Source: Peptococcus simiae (GTDB taxonomy: Bacteria > Bacillota > Peptococcia > Peptococcales > Peptococcaceae). From it: a stretch of 64,000 nt of DNA. A program made the translations under genes and the position numbers. The stretch covers positions 62,001 to 126,000 of the forward strand of contig NZ_JBJUVG010000001.1 of the NCBI RefSeq assembly GCF_046097595.1. Direction: 5' to 3'. Of this stretch, positions 1-8,961 are shown piece by piece. The notes beneath the pieces were generated by a model. It ran no database searches, was not told where the DNA came from, and was given only the letters and a program-made list of their open reading frames with translations. Each line of letters begins with the position of its first letter. The first letter of the stretch is position 1.

Positions 1-1134
1 GTTAAGTATACCGATGCTGATAAAAAATGGCCTTACAACAATGCTGACAAGCTAAATAAGGCGATTGAAGGCGACGTGACCTTTACCGCTCAAGTCGTTA
101 AAATCGGCGAACCGACGGTTACCTATCCGGATGTGGATATCGAAAAGGGTAAAACCCAAGAAATCACCCCGGATGCCAAGGATAAACATGGCAACCCTGT
201 TCCTGCTGATAAAATCGGCAAGGTAGAAGTTACGGAAAAACCGGATGGTGTCACCGTCACCCCGGCTGACAAGGGTGGTAAAATTACCGTTGATGTTCCG
301 AAAGACTATAATGGTCCTTCTGAATTCACCATTAAGGTAAAAGTTGACCTGGATGGTACCCCGGTCACCTCTGAAATTAAGGTTAAAGTCAAACAACCGA
401 GAACCCCCGGTGGCGGTGGCGGGACCATCGTTATCCCCTCTAAGCCTGACGTTAAACCCGATGAAGGTGACCTGAACAAAGATGACCACTACCAATACCT
501 GATCGGTTATCCCGATGGGACCTTTGGTCCCAACCGCGGCATGACCCGGGCAGAAGTGGCCACCATGTTCACCCGTCTTCTGAAAGACCGCCCGGTTAAA
601 GGCGAAAGCTACACCAGCAACTTCACCGACGTCAACGCCGGTGACTGGTATGCCAATACCGTTGGCTATGCCGTCCAAAAGGGCATCGTCTCCGGTTACC
701 CGGATGGGTCTTTCAAACCCAACCAGCCCATCACCCGGGCAGAATTCTCCGCCATTGCAGCCCGCTTTGCCGGCCTAACCGATGAAAAAGACCTCACCTT
801 CACCGACTTAGACGCCAGCCACTGGGGCTACAAGGCCATCCGCCTGGCAGCCAGCCATGGGTGGATCTCCGGTTACCCGGATAACACCTTCCGGCCGGCA
901 CAAGCCATCACCCGGGCAGAAGTGACCTCCATCACCAACCGCATGCTCAACCGCTACGCCGACCTGGCTTGGATTGACGCACACGATGCAGATGTCATCC
1001 ACTTCAGCGACGTCGCCCGCAGCGATTGGTTCTTTGAACCGGTCATGGAAGCCACCATGGGTCATGACTTTACCCGTGCTGACGGCGAAAAAGACGAACA
1101 CTGGACCGGTTTAAACGGTAAATCCTTTATCTAA
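1..1134 (+). CDS. SLH-domain surface protein, C-terminal part (5' end outside window)
   Basis: The reading frame is open from base 1, so this is the C-terminal 377 residues of a larger secreted protein. It starts with beta-rich Ig-like adhesin sequence. Residues about 135-160 form a Gly-rich, Pro/Lys-rich linker, followed by three SLH domains (motifs GYPDGTF, TRAEVATMF, GYPDGSFKPNQPITRAEF, GYPDNTFRP). SLH triplets in this class bind pyruvylated secondary cell-wall polymer, so the protein should sit in or on the S-layer. A short tail ends HWTGLNGKSFI. The SLH region is nearly the same as that of the protein ending at 14844, and the downstream terminators are also alike, so the two are paralogues. 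The ligand of the N-terminal part cannot be judged from this fragment. Confidence 0.9.
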   Translation, partial: VKYTDADKKWPYNNADKLNKAIEGDVTFTAQVVKIGEPTVTYPDVDIEKGKTQEITPDAKDKHGNPVPADKIGKVEVTEKPDGVTVTPADKGGKITVDVPKDYNGPSEFTIKVKVDLDGTPVTSEIKVKVKQPRTPGGGGGTIVIPSKPDVKPDEGDLNKDDHYQYLIGYPDGTFGPNRGMTRAEVATMFTRLLKDRPVKGESYTSNFTDVNAGDWYANTVGYAVQKGIVSGYPDGSFKPNQPITRAEFSAIAARFAGLTDEKDLTFTDLDASHWGYKAIRLAASHGWISGYPDNTFRPAQAITRAEVTSITNRMLNRYADLAWIDAHDADVIHFSDVARSDWFFEPVMEATMGHDFTRADGEKDEHWTGLNGKSFI

Positions 1135-1187
1135 GGCCTAGGCCCTAAAGGAAACCCTTAGACCTGACCAGCTGGTCAAATAAAAAA

Positions 1188-1225
1188 GCAACCGCTTGCG
1201 AAATGCGCAGGCGGTTGCTTTTTTC
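1188..1225 (+). terminator. Intrinsic terminator of the SLH gene
   Basis: A 13-bp stem (1188-1200 with 1206-1218, one G-U pair) and a 5-nt loop are followed by a run of T. It lies 53 bp after the stop codon. The same design, including the sequence around the stem top, follows the paralogue at 14904. Confidence 0.85.
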
Positions 1226-1281
1226 TATGTCAATAGTTGGGTTATTAATATCCCCTCTATACAAAAAGTGAAGTCATCCCT

Positions 1282-1311
1282 AACCGCCTCAAGCAGATTG
1301 AGGTGGTTTTT
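1282..1311 (+). terminator. Second terminator-like hairpin
   Basis: A 10-bp stem (1282-1291 with 1299-1308, one G-U pair) with a 7-nt loop runs into TTTTT. No gene ends between it and the first terminator, so it may be a backup or the relic of a lost gene. Confidence 0.5.
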
Positions 1312-1652
1312 CATTATAGAATCGTTTTTATACCCTGGCAGGGTTGGAGGGCCGAGGTAAACTGCTTTAGACAGCAGTAGGGGCTTGGCATGGTATAGCT
1401 GGAATTGCTTATCCGGCTGGCTAAAGAGGCTCAGCCGGTTTTATTAACTGTCAGCTGGGCTGGCAGCAGCTGGAGACCTGGGCTGGGCAGGGCTGGTTGG
1501 CAATGGGTTGGCAATGGCCGGAAAGGGATTCAGGGGCTTGCGTCACAATCGACCGGACACCGGAAATGAATCACTTGATGGTGCCCTTAGGGGGGCCGAC
1601 AAATCATAGCCCTTTACGCCCTTCTCTGCTTTTATTTACCGGTAGAATGGGG

Positions 1653-1658
1653 TATACT
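1653..1658 (+). promoter_or_regulatory. Possible -10 box (TATACT) for the adhesin gene
   Basis: TATACT lies 82 bp before the ATG of the giant adhesin gene, after a long AT-rich run. No good -35 hexamer sits at 16-18 bp, so this is a weak call based on position and the hexamer alone. Confidence 0.3.
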
Positions 1659-1739
1659 TAAGAGGTAAAATGCCTATTTTAGATACATTTATAAACATCT
1701 TTTTAAGTGCGGTTTTTTATATTGAAAGGAGAGGAGACT

Positions 1740-4700
1740 ATGCAAGTGTTTGAAAACAAGCCGGGAGTCTGGGCCAAGAAGGCGGTAGCCTTTTTATTAA
1801 TTGGCTTTTTACTCCTAGGTTCTTTTCCTGTGGAAGCCTTGGCCAGTAGCTTCCGCTACCATGATATTCCCAGCGAAAAGTCCAATTATATCAATGCCAT
1901 GCCGGTTGACCGGCCGGCTAAGCTGGGAGCAGACCCCACCAGCCAAGCAGCGGCCAATGAGCAAATTGCTGATCCGGCCTACCCCAAGACCTATACCATT
2001 AGGGGGAACTTTAAAGTCCAGCGGGGGGACCGGCTGGAAACCAACTACCAGCCCTACATTGCCACGGTTGGTGATGAAAATCTGGTGACTGCAGCTGATA
2101 AAAAGAAAGTGAACCACCTTGAAAAGCTCCCTGAGTTGGATGGGTATTCTCGGCCAACACCAACCCTGGATGTGAACTATAAGTTCATCAAGGACAAGGC
2201 CCTGGCAAACGGGAAAAAAGTTGAGACCAACCCCAAGGACCCTATTTTTAACCAGGCTTTAGTCGCAGACCATGACTTTAAATATAAGTCTATCCAGGTG
2301 CCTATAACGATTAAGCACGTCTTTCAAGACCTCTACGATAAGGAAAAGTACGGGCCGAGACCAGGGGACAATGAACCCATCACCAGGGACCAGTCCGGCC
2401 AGGTGGGCCATGATATGGTGGTGACGCCACTAGACCAAAACGAACGACTAGGCTTTGAGCCTGAGGCCAATGTAATCACCGTCCGCGTGCCTGAAAACCC
2501 CAGAGACTTTGTCGTGGAATACCGGTATAACCGGGCGAAGTTTAACGTCTCCTACGACACTGCCGGCGGGTCAGATATTCCGGCCCGGGTCCTCTACTAC
2601 GGGCAAACCATTCCTCAAGTGCAAGAACCGACTAAGGTTGGGGCCAAGTTTATGGGTTGGAAGGCCTCCCACGCCTTTATCTACAAGGACGCAGGCGGCC
2701 AGGCTGTTACCGTCAAGGCAGGGGTCCCTATTGCCAATAAAAAATCTGAATTTAAAGACGCTATGCCCGCCCACGACCTGACCTTTACCGCCGTTTGGGA
2801 AGACAACCCTCAGGCAGACTATACCGTCCTCTACTATACTGAAAAGCCTGACCACGACTTTGGCAGTAAAAATCCGGCCAACCTTCGGGAAAAATACGAC
2901 TTCGTCGGGGCCAGGGTCATGCCAAATGCCCCTACCGGCTCTCAACCAAACTTGGAAGACCTCCTGCCCATCGGTGTAACCTTCCCCGACTTAGAGGGGA
3001 AATCGGCAGAGGTAGTCGCCAATAAAGAGGAACTAAAAAAATACTACACCTACAATGCCGATTTAACGAAGACCGCCAACGCCGTTCGAGAAAACAAGGG
3101 AGACGGGACGGCTGCCCAGGTCCAAAAGAAGGTCTCTTCTACGGGGAAGACCGTCTATGAGGTCTACTATGATAGGACCGTTTACACCTTAATCTTTGAA
3201 AAAATTAATATGTCTAGTAGGTTTAAATCTTTTGATCCAGAGATTACGGTATATGATAAAAAAACAGGTAATATCACCGTTTACGATTATAAGAATGGAA
3301 GTCCAGACCATGGCAATGAGCCCTACTCCATAACCGCCCGCTTTGGCGAGTCTTTAGCCAACAAGTGGGTGAGAGACGGGGATATGGGGGATGATTATAC
3401 CAAAAACATCTTTAAGGGCGAGAAGATGGCCTATATCTCCAAAGGGTACCCAATCAGGAGATATTCACAAGGTTGGTGTATTAATAAAGTTAAAGGCTTT
3501 ATCTATCGAGATACCCCACCCTATCGGTTGACCAAGGGCGAGTTTATCGACGTGGACAGGACCCTTACCAGCCCGTCTAGAGAAGATACTTCTGGTCAGC
3601 CAATATCCTATGCGGGTACAAATATTATTTCCATGGGCATTGCCGTGTCAGACGCGAACCAGTTTATGCCCCACCATGTGGACTTTCAGCTGGAGGATAT
3701 AGACGGTGTCTTCCGCTTCCACCCGGAGCTCTACTACTGGAAGTCAGATACCAATAAGGACTATTCTTTTCCCGCACCAAGCCTTAAAGGTTTTACAGAG
3801 CCGGGTAAGCAAAGATCTGAAAAAGAGCTAACAGAAATAACTCTAAACGCAAAAAACAATGGTAGAGAAGAGGGTGAAAAGACCCCCTTTGCCTTCCAAG
3901 CAACACTTAATAAGAGTAATTTTTCTAATAATAATGGCTACATTCCCTTTAGGTACACCCGCAATGCCTACACCCTAAACCTAAACGCAGACCCAAGCCA
4001 GGTAAAAGAAGACGCTGCCTATACAGGGAAGCAATTTGCCGACGGGTCTCCTCAAAGTCAAGCCGTTAAATACCAAAAGCCTTTGAAAGACTTAACCCTT
4101 CCTGTCCTTACCCAGGCTGATGAACCTCAGTTTGTCAAGGACGCACGGGCAAAGGGCATAGAATACAGGTTTAAGGGCTGGGCCCTGGACCCTTCCGGGG
4201 TGAATTTTGTCCAAAAGGCTGTAAGAGATAAAGACGGATCTGTGAAATTAGTCAAAGACCCTAAGGCCAAAGAAACCATGCCTGACTACAACCTGACCTT
4301 CTATGGGATCTGGGGCGAGGAAGAGCCGGACTGGACCATTTCCTTTGACCCCAACGGCGGCACTTTGACGGAACTGGAACCGGAATACGTCGCCACCCAC
4401 AAGGAAGGGGAAGAAGTCGAGACCACCATCGGCAAAAAAGACTACAAAATGCCCGAAATCGTCACTGAAGACGGCTACGACAGGAACCAACCGGGCAAGG
4501 TCCAAAAGGTCAAAGTTGGCCACCGGCTCACCATTAAAGAGCCCTCCTGGAAGCCGAAGCGGGAAGGCTACGACTTCCTCGGCTGGGAATTAGTTCGTAA
4601 AAAAGAAAACGGCACTGTGGACACCAAGTATAAAGATACCTACGGCGTACCGGAACTCTACGCCTTCCAAAACGAAACCGTCGCCGACGCCTACCTTAAG

Positions 4701-7700
4701 GCCATCTGGGTGTCTAACGAACTCGTCCCCATCAAGGCCGTCCACCACTTCTACGACCAGACAGGCAAGGTGGAAAAAAAACGGAAGGAAGAAAACCTGC
4801 CGGCTAAGCGGATCAGCTCATACACCTCTGCCGTCGCCACCCAGCAGGGGGCCAAGTACCTGGTCCTCAAGCATGATGATAAGGTCAATGAGCTGGAAGG
4901 AAATGCCGAGTACGAAGGTATTCTAGATAAGTCCGGCCGGAGAAACGCCTATTTCCAAACCATGCGGGTAGCTGACCCCTATTTGGAAACCGGCGAGAAA
5001 AACCCGGACGCCTTTAACGAATTCCACTTCTTCTACCGGGAGTTTAAGACCCGGAAGTACAAGGTCAACTACTTTGATGACCGAATCAAGGGAATTACCA
5101 ACCCCACCGAAGACCAGCTACAAACCTATCGGATCATCAACAAAGCTGAGCCGGAACTGGTAGAAAACGGCAACCGCCACTACGATGCCCGGAACTACCG
5201 CCACATTCCCGGCTGGAAGCTGGTGAGCGATCCCCAGCAGCAACTCTTCTTTAACCTAGATGAAGAAGGCAACTTCTTAGGCATTAATGATACAGGTAAG
5301 GATGAAATTGCCTTCTATTACCAAGATGTCCGTGTCATTGAGCGAGACGATCCTAAGGCTGTTACCCCGGAAGGCTACCACCGGGTGATCTTTAAAATTG
5401 ACCCGGACAAGCAGGGGGGTAACTTCGGTTACGAAAAGGACGAACAGGGAAATTATAAGAAGGATAAGGACGGCAATAAGATTCCAAGACTTCAAGTCGT
5501 CTACGACGTGATTGACGGTTTGTATTCCGACAATGTCCCTGTGCCTAAGGTTTTAGGCGAAGGGGAAACGGAACAGGCGGACAAAGTGTATATCAACGCC
5601 GACCCCGGCAAAAAATTCCTCTACTGGGATAATGCCAAACTCTTTAACGAAAAAACCGTCATTGGCCGGAACTACGAATTTACCGCCTACTTTAATTGGG
5701 CCGGCCTGCAAATTGACCCCTTGGTACGGACAGAAGCCTTAACAGATGTGAACGCTTTCGCTCCCACTGTAGATGACCTAAAAGGCGCCCTCTCTTGGGT
5801 CAAAGATGGCGTCAAAGGCCCCCTGCCGGCTGGTGTCAATGTCACCATTAATGAAAGCCCTGACGAGATTTACAATAAAGTCAAGGAACTTGGCAAGTCC
5901 GATTCGGTTGAAGACTTTAGAGAAGTCAATATATCCGCCACCGTTGACTACGGCAACGGGTCTCAGCAGGCCATTGAAATACCGATTAGGGTTTATAAAA
6001 ACCGGTATGAAGCCTTAACCACCGGCGAAAAGCCCAAGTACCTGGTCGATGCGGAAAAAGTTGCCAGCCAAGAAGAAAAGGACAATGGTAAAAAAGACGG
6101 CGACCTCGTGGACATCTTAAAGGACGCCGGCGGCAAGTACGTCAAAGTCACCGTCAACCCCTCCGGCAAGCAGGGCGACAAGGATGCCAAGGTCTACTAC
6201 GTCAACCCCAAGGCCTTGGTGGATATTCCTGAAATCACCTTGACCGATGAGGAAAAAGCCAAACTGGGCTTTACCCATTGGACGGCAAGCAATAAGGAAT
6301 ACAATGAAGGAAATAAAGAAAACGGCGTCTTTAAATTTAAGGACGGCGATAAGGCCAAGCGCTACCGGTTCACCAAAGATACTGTCATAACGCCCGGCTT
6401 TGCCCAGGATGTCGTCGAACAAACCGACCCCAACAAGAAGCCGCCGGTCCCCGAAAACTATGTTAAGGTTATCGTCAAGACGACGGACAAGGCGACGGAT
6501 GCGACTCAATTTGAAAAGACCTTCTGGGTCAATGCAACCAAGGAAGTTGCTATCGAAGGAATAACCAATCCTGCAGGCAAGGCAGACCAAGATCTCGACC
6601 TTGGTGGAAAGACTGTAAAAGCCGACTACCTCTTTAAAAACTGGCAAAAGGTCCAAGCCGGCGAAAGTGACGCCGCCCTTGCCGATGTCAACCCGCCAGT
6701 AACGGTCAAGCTGGATAAACACCACTTTACCGACAAGGTTACCGTCATCGAAGCCAACTACAAAAAGTCTATTAAGGCGGCAGAAATTGCCGACCCCTTA
6801 AAGACAAGCCCCCTCCACACCCCTGAAGGCAAGACCCTTGAAAAGCAAGACTATATCGAAAAAATCACCCCCCAAAAAGGCAAGACGATTCAAGATATAA
6901 CAATTGTTGAAGGGGCAGATACGTCTCAACCAGGTGATAAGACCGCTAAAGTTATCGTCACCTATACGGATGGCTCGACAACGGGAACAAATGAAAACCC
7001 TGTTAAGATTAAGGTTACCGTCCACGAAAAAGTTATTCCTGCAAAACCAGGCGGAGAAAGACCCGACGGAGCAATGGAAAACTACGTCAAAGTCAACTTT
7101 GTCGCAGGCACAGATAATGGGAAAGCGGCAGGCGTTCTTGAAGGAACCACCAGCTACTATGTCAGCCCGGAAGTTGACGTCAACTTAACGGATAAAGCGA
7201 AGAGCATTACCAAAACCCCGGCGGTTGGTTACTTGACGCAAGAAACCGAGCAATGGACCAATGCCAATGGCGATCCCCTCGCCTTGACTGGCAAGTTTAC
7301 CGAAGCTGAAACCACCTTTATCTATAACTTCGTCAAAAACGACGACATTATCGAAAAGGTATCCGGTAAACCGGAAAACCCGCCGCAAGGCTATGTTACC
7401 GTCATCTTTACTGCTGGCGAAAATGGTAGCATTGAGGGTGGCGATAAGACCTACTACGTTAACCCCAAGGCTGGGATTAAGCTAAAAGTCTTAGGCGACA
7501 ACGAAACGGCCGGCGATAAAGAACTGGCTGTGCCGACACCGGTTGCCGCTACCAACTACAGCTTTGACAAGTGGGTGGAAAATTTAGATCTGACGAAGGC
7601 CATTACTGGTAACCTCAAGCACGTCGCCCACTTTAGCAAGGGCAAAGTCACCCTAAGTTATAAGGCCGGCAGCGGCAGAGGAGATGCGCCGGCAGACCAA

Positions 7701-8951
7701 AGCGTCAATATTGGCGATACCGTCCAACTGGCCAACCAAGGCAGCTTGACAAAAGACAATGCCGAATTTGCCGGCTGGAAGTTCGACGGTGACGACACCA
7801 TCTATAAAGCCGGCGAACGGATTTCCCTGACTGAAAGCAAAACCGCCACCGCCCAATGGACGCCAGTCAAACACACCGTCAGCTTCGACAGCAAGGGTGG
7901 AACAGAGGTAGCCAGCCAAGAAGTGGAACACGGCGGCACACTCCAAGCCGTTACCAAACCCACTAAAGACGACCTAGTCTTTATGGGCTGGAAAGAAAAG
8001 GGTAAAACAGGCGCTGCCGACCCCTACTTTGATCTAAACGCTGCCATTACTGAGGACAAGACCCTGGTAGCCATCTGGCAAGCACCTGTCCAAAAAATCG
8101 GCGAAAACGATCCAGTAGAAGCACCCTTTATCAAGGTGACTTTTAACCAGGGCGACCACGGTAGCTTGAAAGTTGCAGAGGCTACGCAAGCAGCCTTCTC
8201 CTATAAGGTTGCCAAGGACCTTACCTTTGATGACGCCCAAGCCAAGGGTATGGCCGTCCCCGCCATCGTTCCGGCCCAGTACTACAAGGCGAAAACCGAA
8301 AACAGCGGCTGGGACCAGGCCTTAGCCCTTAACAAGGCAAACATCGACTTCATCGCCCAATATGCCCCTGAAGCCGACGTCATTCCCATCAATCCGGACA
8401 TCACGCCGGACGAAAAAATTGACGAAGACCGGCCGGAAGGTATGGTTATCGTGGAATTCGTGGTCGATGAAGAAAAGGCCTTTATGACCGAGAGGTCAAA
8501 ATTCTACGTGGCGAAAGACAAAGAAGTCACCTTTAAAGCCCCGGTGGCCTACAATAAGGTCAAGGGTTTGGAGTTTACCGGTTGGGAAAATACTCCCCTT
8601 GACCAAGACGGCAAGTTGACCAGAACCTTTGCCCAAGATACCAAGATTCCGGCTAAAGGCATGGCCATGCCGGAGCTGGAAATCAAGTTACCGAATGCCG
8701 GCGAAGTAGATGTTCGTATCCTTAATGACTTGAAAGGGGCAACCGGCAAACTGGAAGTGGTCACCAATGGCCAAAGTGAGGTCATTGATAGCAAGGAAGT
8801 TACGGTGACCATGAGACGAGGCAGAAGAAAAGTAACCGAAAGCTATAGCTTGTTTGAAATAGGTCGGCCCCTCCAGTCCGGTGAGCTTATCCGCTACTGG
8901 GCTGAGAAAGATGGCATCCGATCTGGTATGAGAGAATTCACGATTAAGTAA
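1740..8951 (+). CDS. Giant secreted InlB/Rib-repeat adhesin-like protein without visible anchor
   Basis: I place the start at ATG 1740 (2403 aa), not the upstream in-frame GTG 1707, because the strong AGGAGAGGAG Shine-Dalgarno at 1727-1736 precedes it and a good signal peptide then begins at residue 1 and ends near ALA at about 35. The body is a chain of beta modules. InlB B-repeat-like units (SYDTAGG...FMGW, SFDPNGG...FLGW, SYKAGSG, SFDSKGG) occur near residues 268, 866, 1970 and 2045. A Rib/alpha-like block lies near 1683-1780 (TPEGK...VIVTYTDGS), with several repeats of the type GYVTVIFTAG...YYVNPKAG. Residues about 1780-2050 are homologous to the next protein. Such proteins are surface adhesins. 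There is no LPxTG, SLH or C-terminal membrane segment, so attachment is unclear. The next gene starts 10 bp later, implying co-expression. Confidence 0.85.
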   Translation: MQVFENKPGVWAKKAVAFLLIGFLLLGSFPVEALASSFRYHDIPSEKSNYINAMPVDRPAKLGADPTSQAAANEQIADPAYPKTYTIRGNFKVQRGDRLETNYQPYIATVGDENLVTAADKKKVNHLEKLPELDGYSRPTPTLDVNYKFIKDKALANGKKVETNPKDPIFNQALVADHDFKYKSIQVPITIKHVFQDLYDKEKYGPRPGDNEPITRDQSGQVGHDMVVTPLDQNERLGFEPEANVITVRVPENPRDFVVEYRYNRAKFNVSYDTAGGSDIPARVLYYGQTIPQVQEPTKVGAKFMGWKASHAFIYKDAGGQAVTVKAGVPIANKKSEFKDAMPAHDLTFTAVWEDNPQADYTVLYYTEKPDHDFGSKNPANLREKYDFVGARVMPNAPTGSQPNLEDLLPIGVTFPDLEGKSAEVVANKEELKKYYTYNADLTKTANAVRENKGDGTAAQVQKKVSSTGKTVYEVYYDRTVYTLIFEKINMSSRFKSFDPEITVYDKKTGNITVYDYKNGSPDHGNEPYSITARFGESLANKWVRDGDMGDDYTKNIFKGEKMAYISKGYPIRRYSQGWCINKVKGFIYRDTPPYRLTKGEFIDVDRTLTSPSREDTSGQPISYAGTNIISMGIAVSDANQFMPHHVDFQLEDIDGVFRFHPELYYWKSDTNKDYSFPAPSLKGFTEPGKQRSEKELTEITLNAKNNGREEGEKTPFAFQATLNKSNFSNNNGYIPFRYTRNAYTLNLNADPSQVKEDAAYTGKQFADGSPQSQAVKYQKPLKDLTLPVLTQADEPQFVKDARAKGIEYRFKGWALDPSGVNFVQKAVRDKDGSVKLVKDPKAKETMPDYNLTFYGIWGEEEPDWTISFDPNGGTLTELEPEYVATHKEGEEVETTIGKKDYKMPEIVTEDGYDRNQPGKVQKVKVGHRLTIKEPSWKPKREGYDFLGWELVRKKENGTVDTKYKDTYGVPELYAFQNETVADAYLKAIWVSNELVPIKAVHHFYDQTGKVEKKRKEENLPAKRISSYTSAVATQQGAKYLVLKHDDKVNELEGNAEYEGILDKSGRRNAYFQTMRVADPYLETGEKNPDAFNEFHFFYREFKTRKYKVNYFDDRIKGITNPTEDQLQTYRIINKAEPELVENGNRHYDARNYRHIPGWKLVSDPQQQLFFNLDEEGNFLGINDTGKDEIAFYYQDVRVIERDDPKAVTPEGYHRVIFKIDPDKQGGNFGYEKDEQGNYKKDKDGNKIPRLQVVYDVIDGLYSDNVPVPKVLGEGETEQADKVYINADPGKKFLYWDNAKLFNEKTVIGRNYEFTAYFNWAGLQIDPLVRTEALTDVNAFAPTVDDLKGALSWVKDGVKGPLPAGVNVTINESPDEIYNKVKELGKSDSVEDFREVNISATVDYGNGSQQAIEIPIRVYKNRYEALTTGEKPKYLVDAEKVASQEEKDNGKKDGDLVDILKDAGGKYVKVTVNPSGKQGDKDAKVYYVNPKALVDIPEITLTDEEKAKLGFTHWTASNKEYNEGNKENGVFKFKDGDKAKRYRFTKDTVITPGFAQDVVEQTDPNKKPPVPENYVKVIVKTTDKATDATQFEKTFWVNATKEVAIEGITNPAGKADQDLDLGGKTVKADYLFKNWQKVQAGESDAALADVNPPVTVKLDKHHFTDKVTVIEANYKKSIKAAEIADPLKTSPLHTPEGKTLEKQDYIEKITPQKGKTIQDITIVEGADTSQPGDKTAKVIVTYTDGSTTGTNENPVKIKVTVHEKVIPAKPGGERPDGAMENYVKVNFVAGTDNGKAAGVLEGTTSYYVSPEVDVNLTDKAKSITKTPAVGYLTQETEQWTNANGDPLALTGKFTEAETTFIYNFVKNDDIIEKVSGKPENPPQGYVTVIFTAGENGSIEGGDKTYYVNPKAGIKLKVLGDNETAGDKELAVPTPVAATNYSFDKWVENLDLTKAITGNLKHVAHFSKGKVTLSYKAGSGRGDAPADQSVNIGDTVQLANQGSLTKDNAEFAGWKFDGDDTIYKAGERISLTESKTATAQWTPVKHTVSFDSKGGTEVASQEVEHGGTLQAVTKPTKDDLVFMGWKEKGKTGAADPYFDLNAAITEDKTLVAIWQAPVQKIGENDPVEAPFIKVTFNQGDHGSLKVAEATQAAFSYKVAKDLTFDDAQAKGMAVPAIVPAQYYKAKTENSGWDQALALNKANIDFIAQYAPEADVIPINPDITPDEKIDEDRPEGMVIVEFVVDEEKAFMTERSKFYVAKDKEVTFKAPVAYNKVKGLEFTGWENTPLDQDGKLTRTFAQDTKIPAKGMAMPELEIKLPNAGEVDVRILNDLKGATGKLEVVTNGQSEVIDSKEVTVTMRRGRRKVTESYSLFEIGRPLQSGELIRYWAEKDGIRSGMREFTIK

Positions 8952-8961
8952 GGAGGATACT

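Larger units (their letters stand above)
1135..1739. other. Intergenic region without a supported gene
   Basis: About 600 bp separate two surface-protein genes. They contain the terminator at 1188-1225, a second terminator-like hairpin at 1282-1311, and a possible -10 element at 1653-1658. The stretch 1320-1620 has no convincing reading frame or ribosome-binding site. It may be decayed sequence; I see nothing recognisable in it. Confidence 0.6.
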
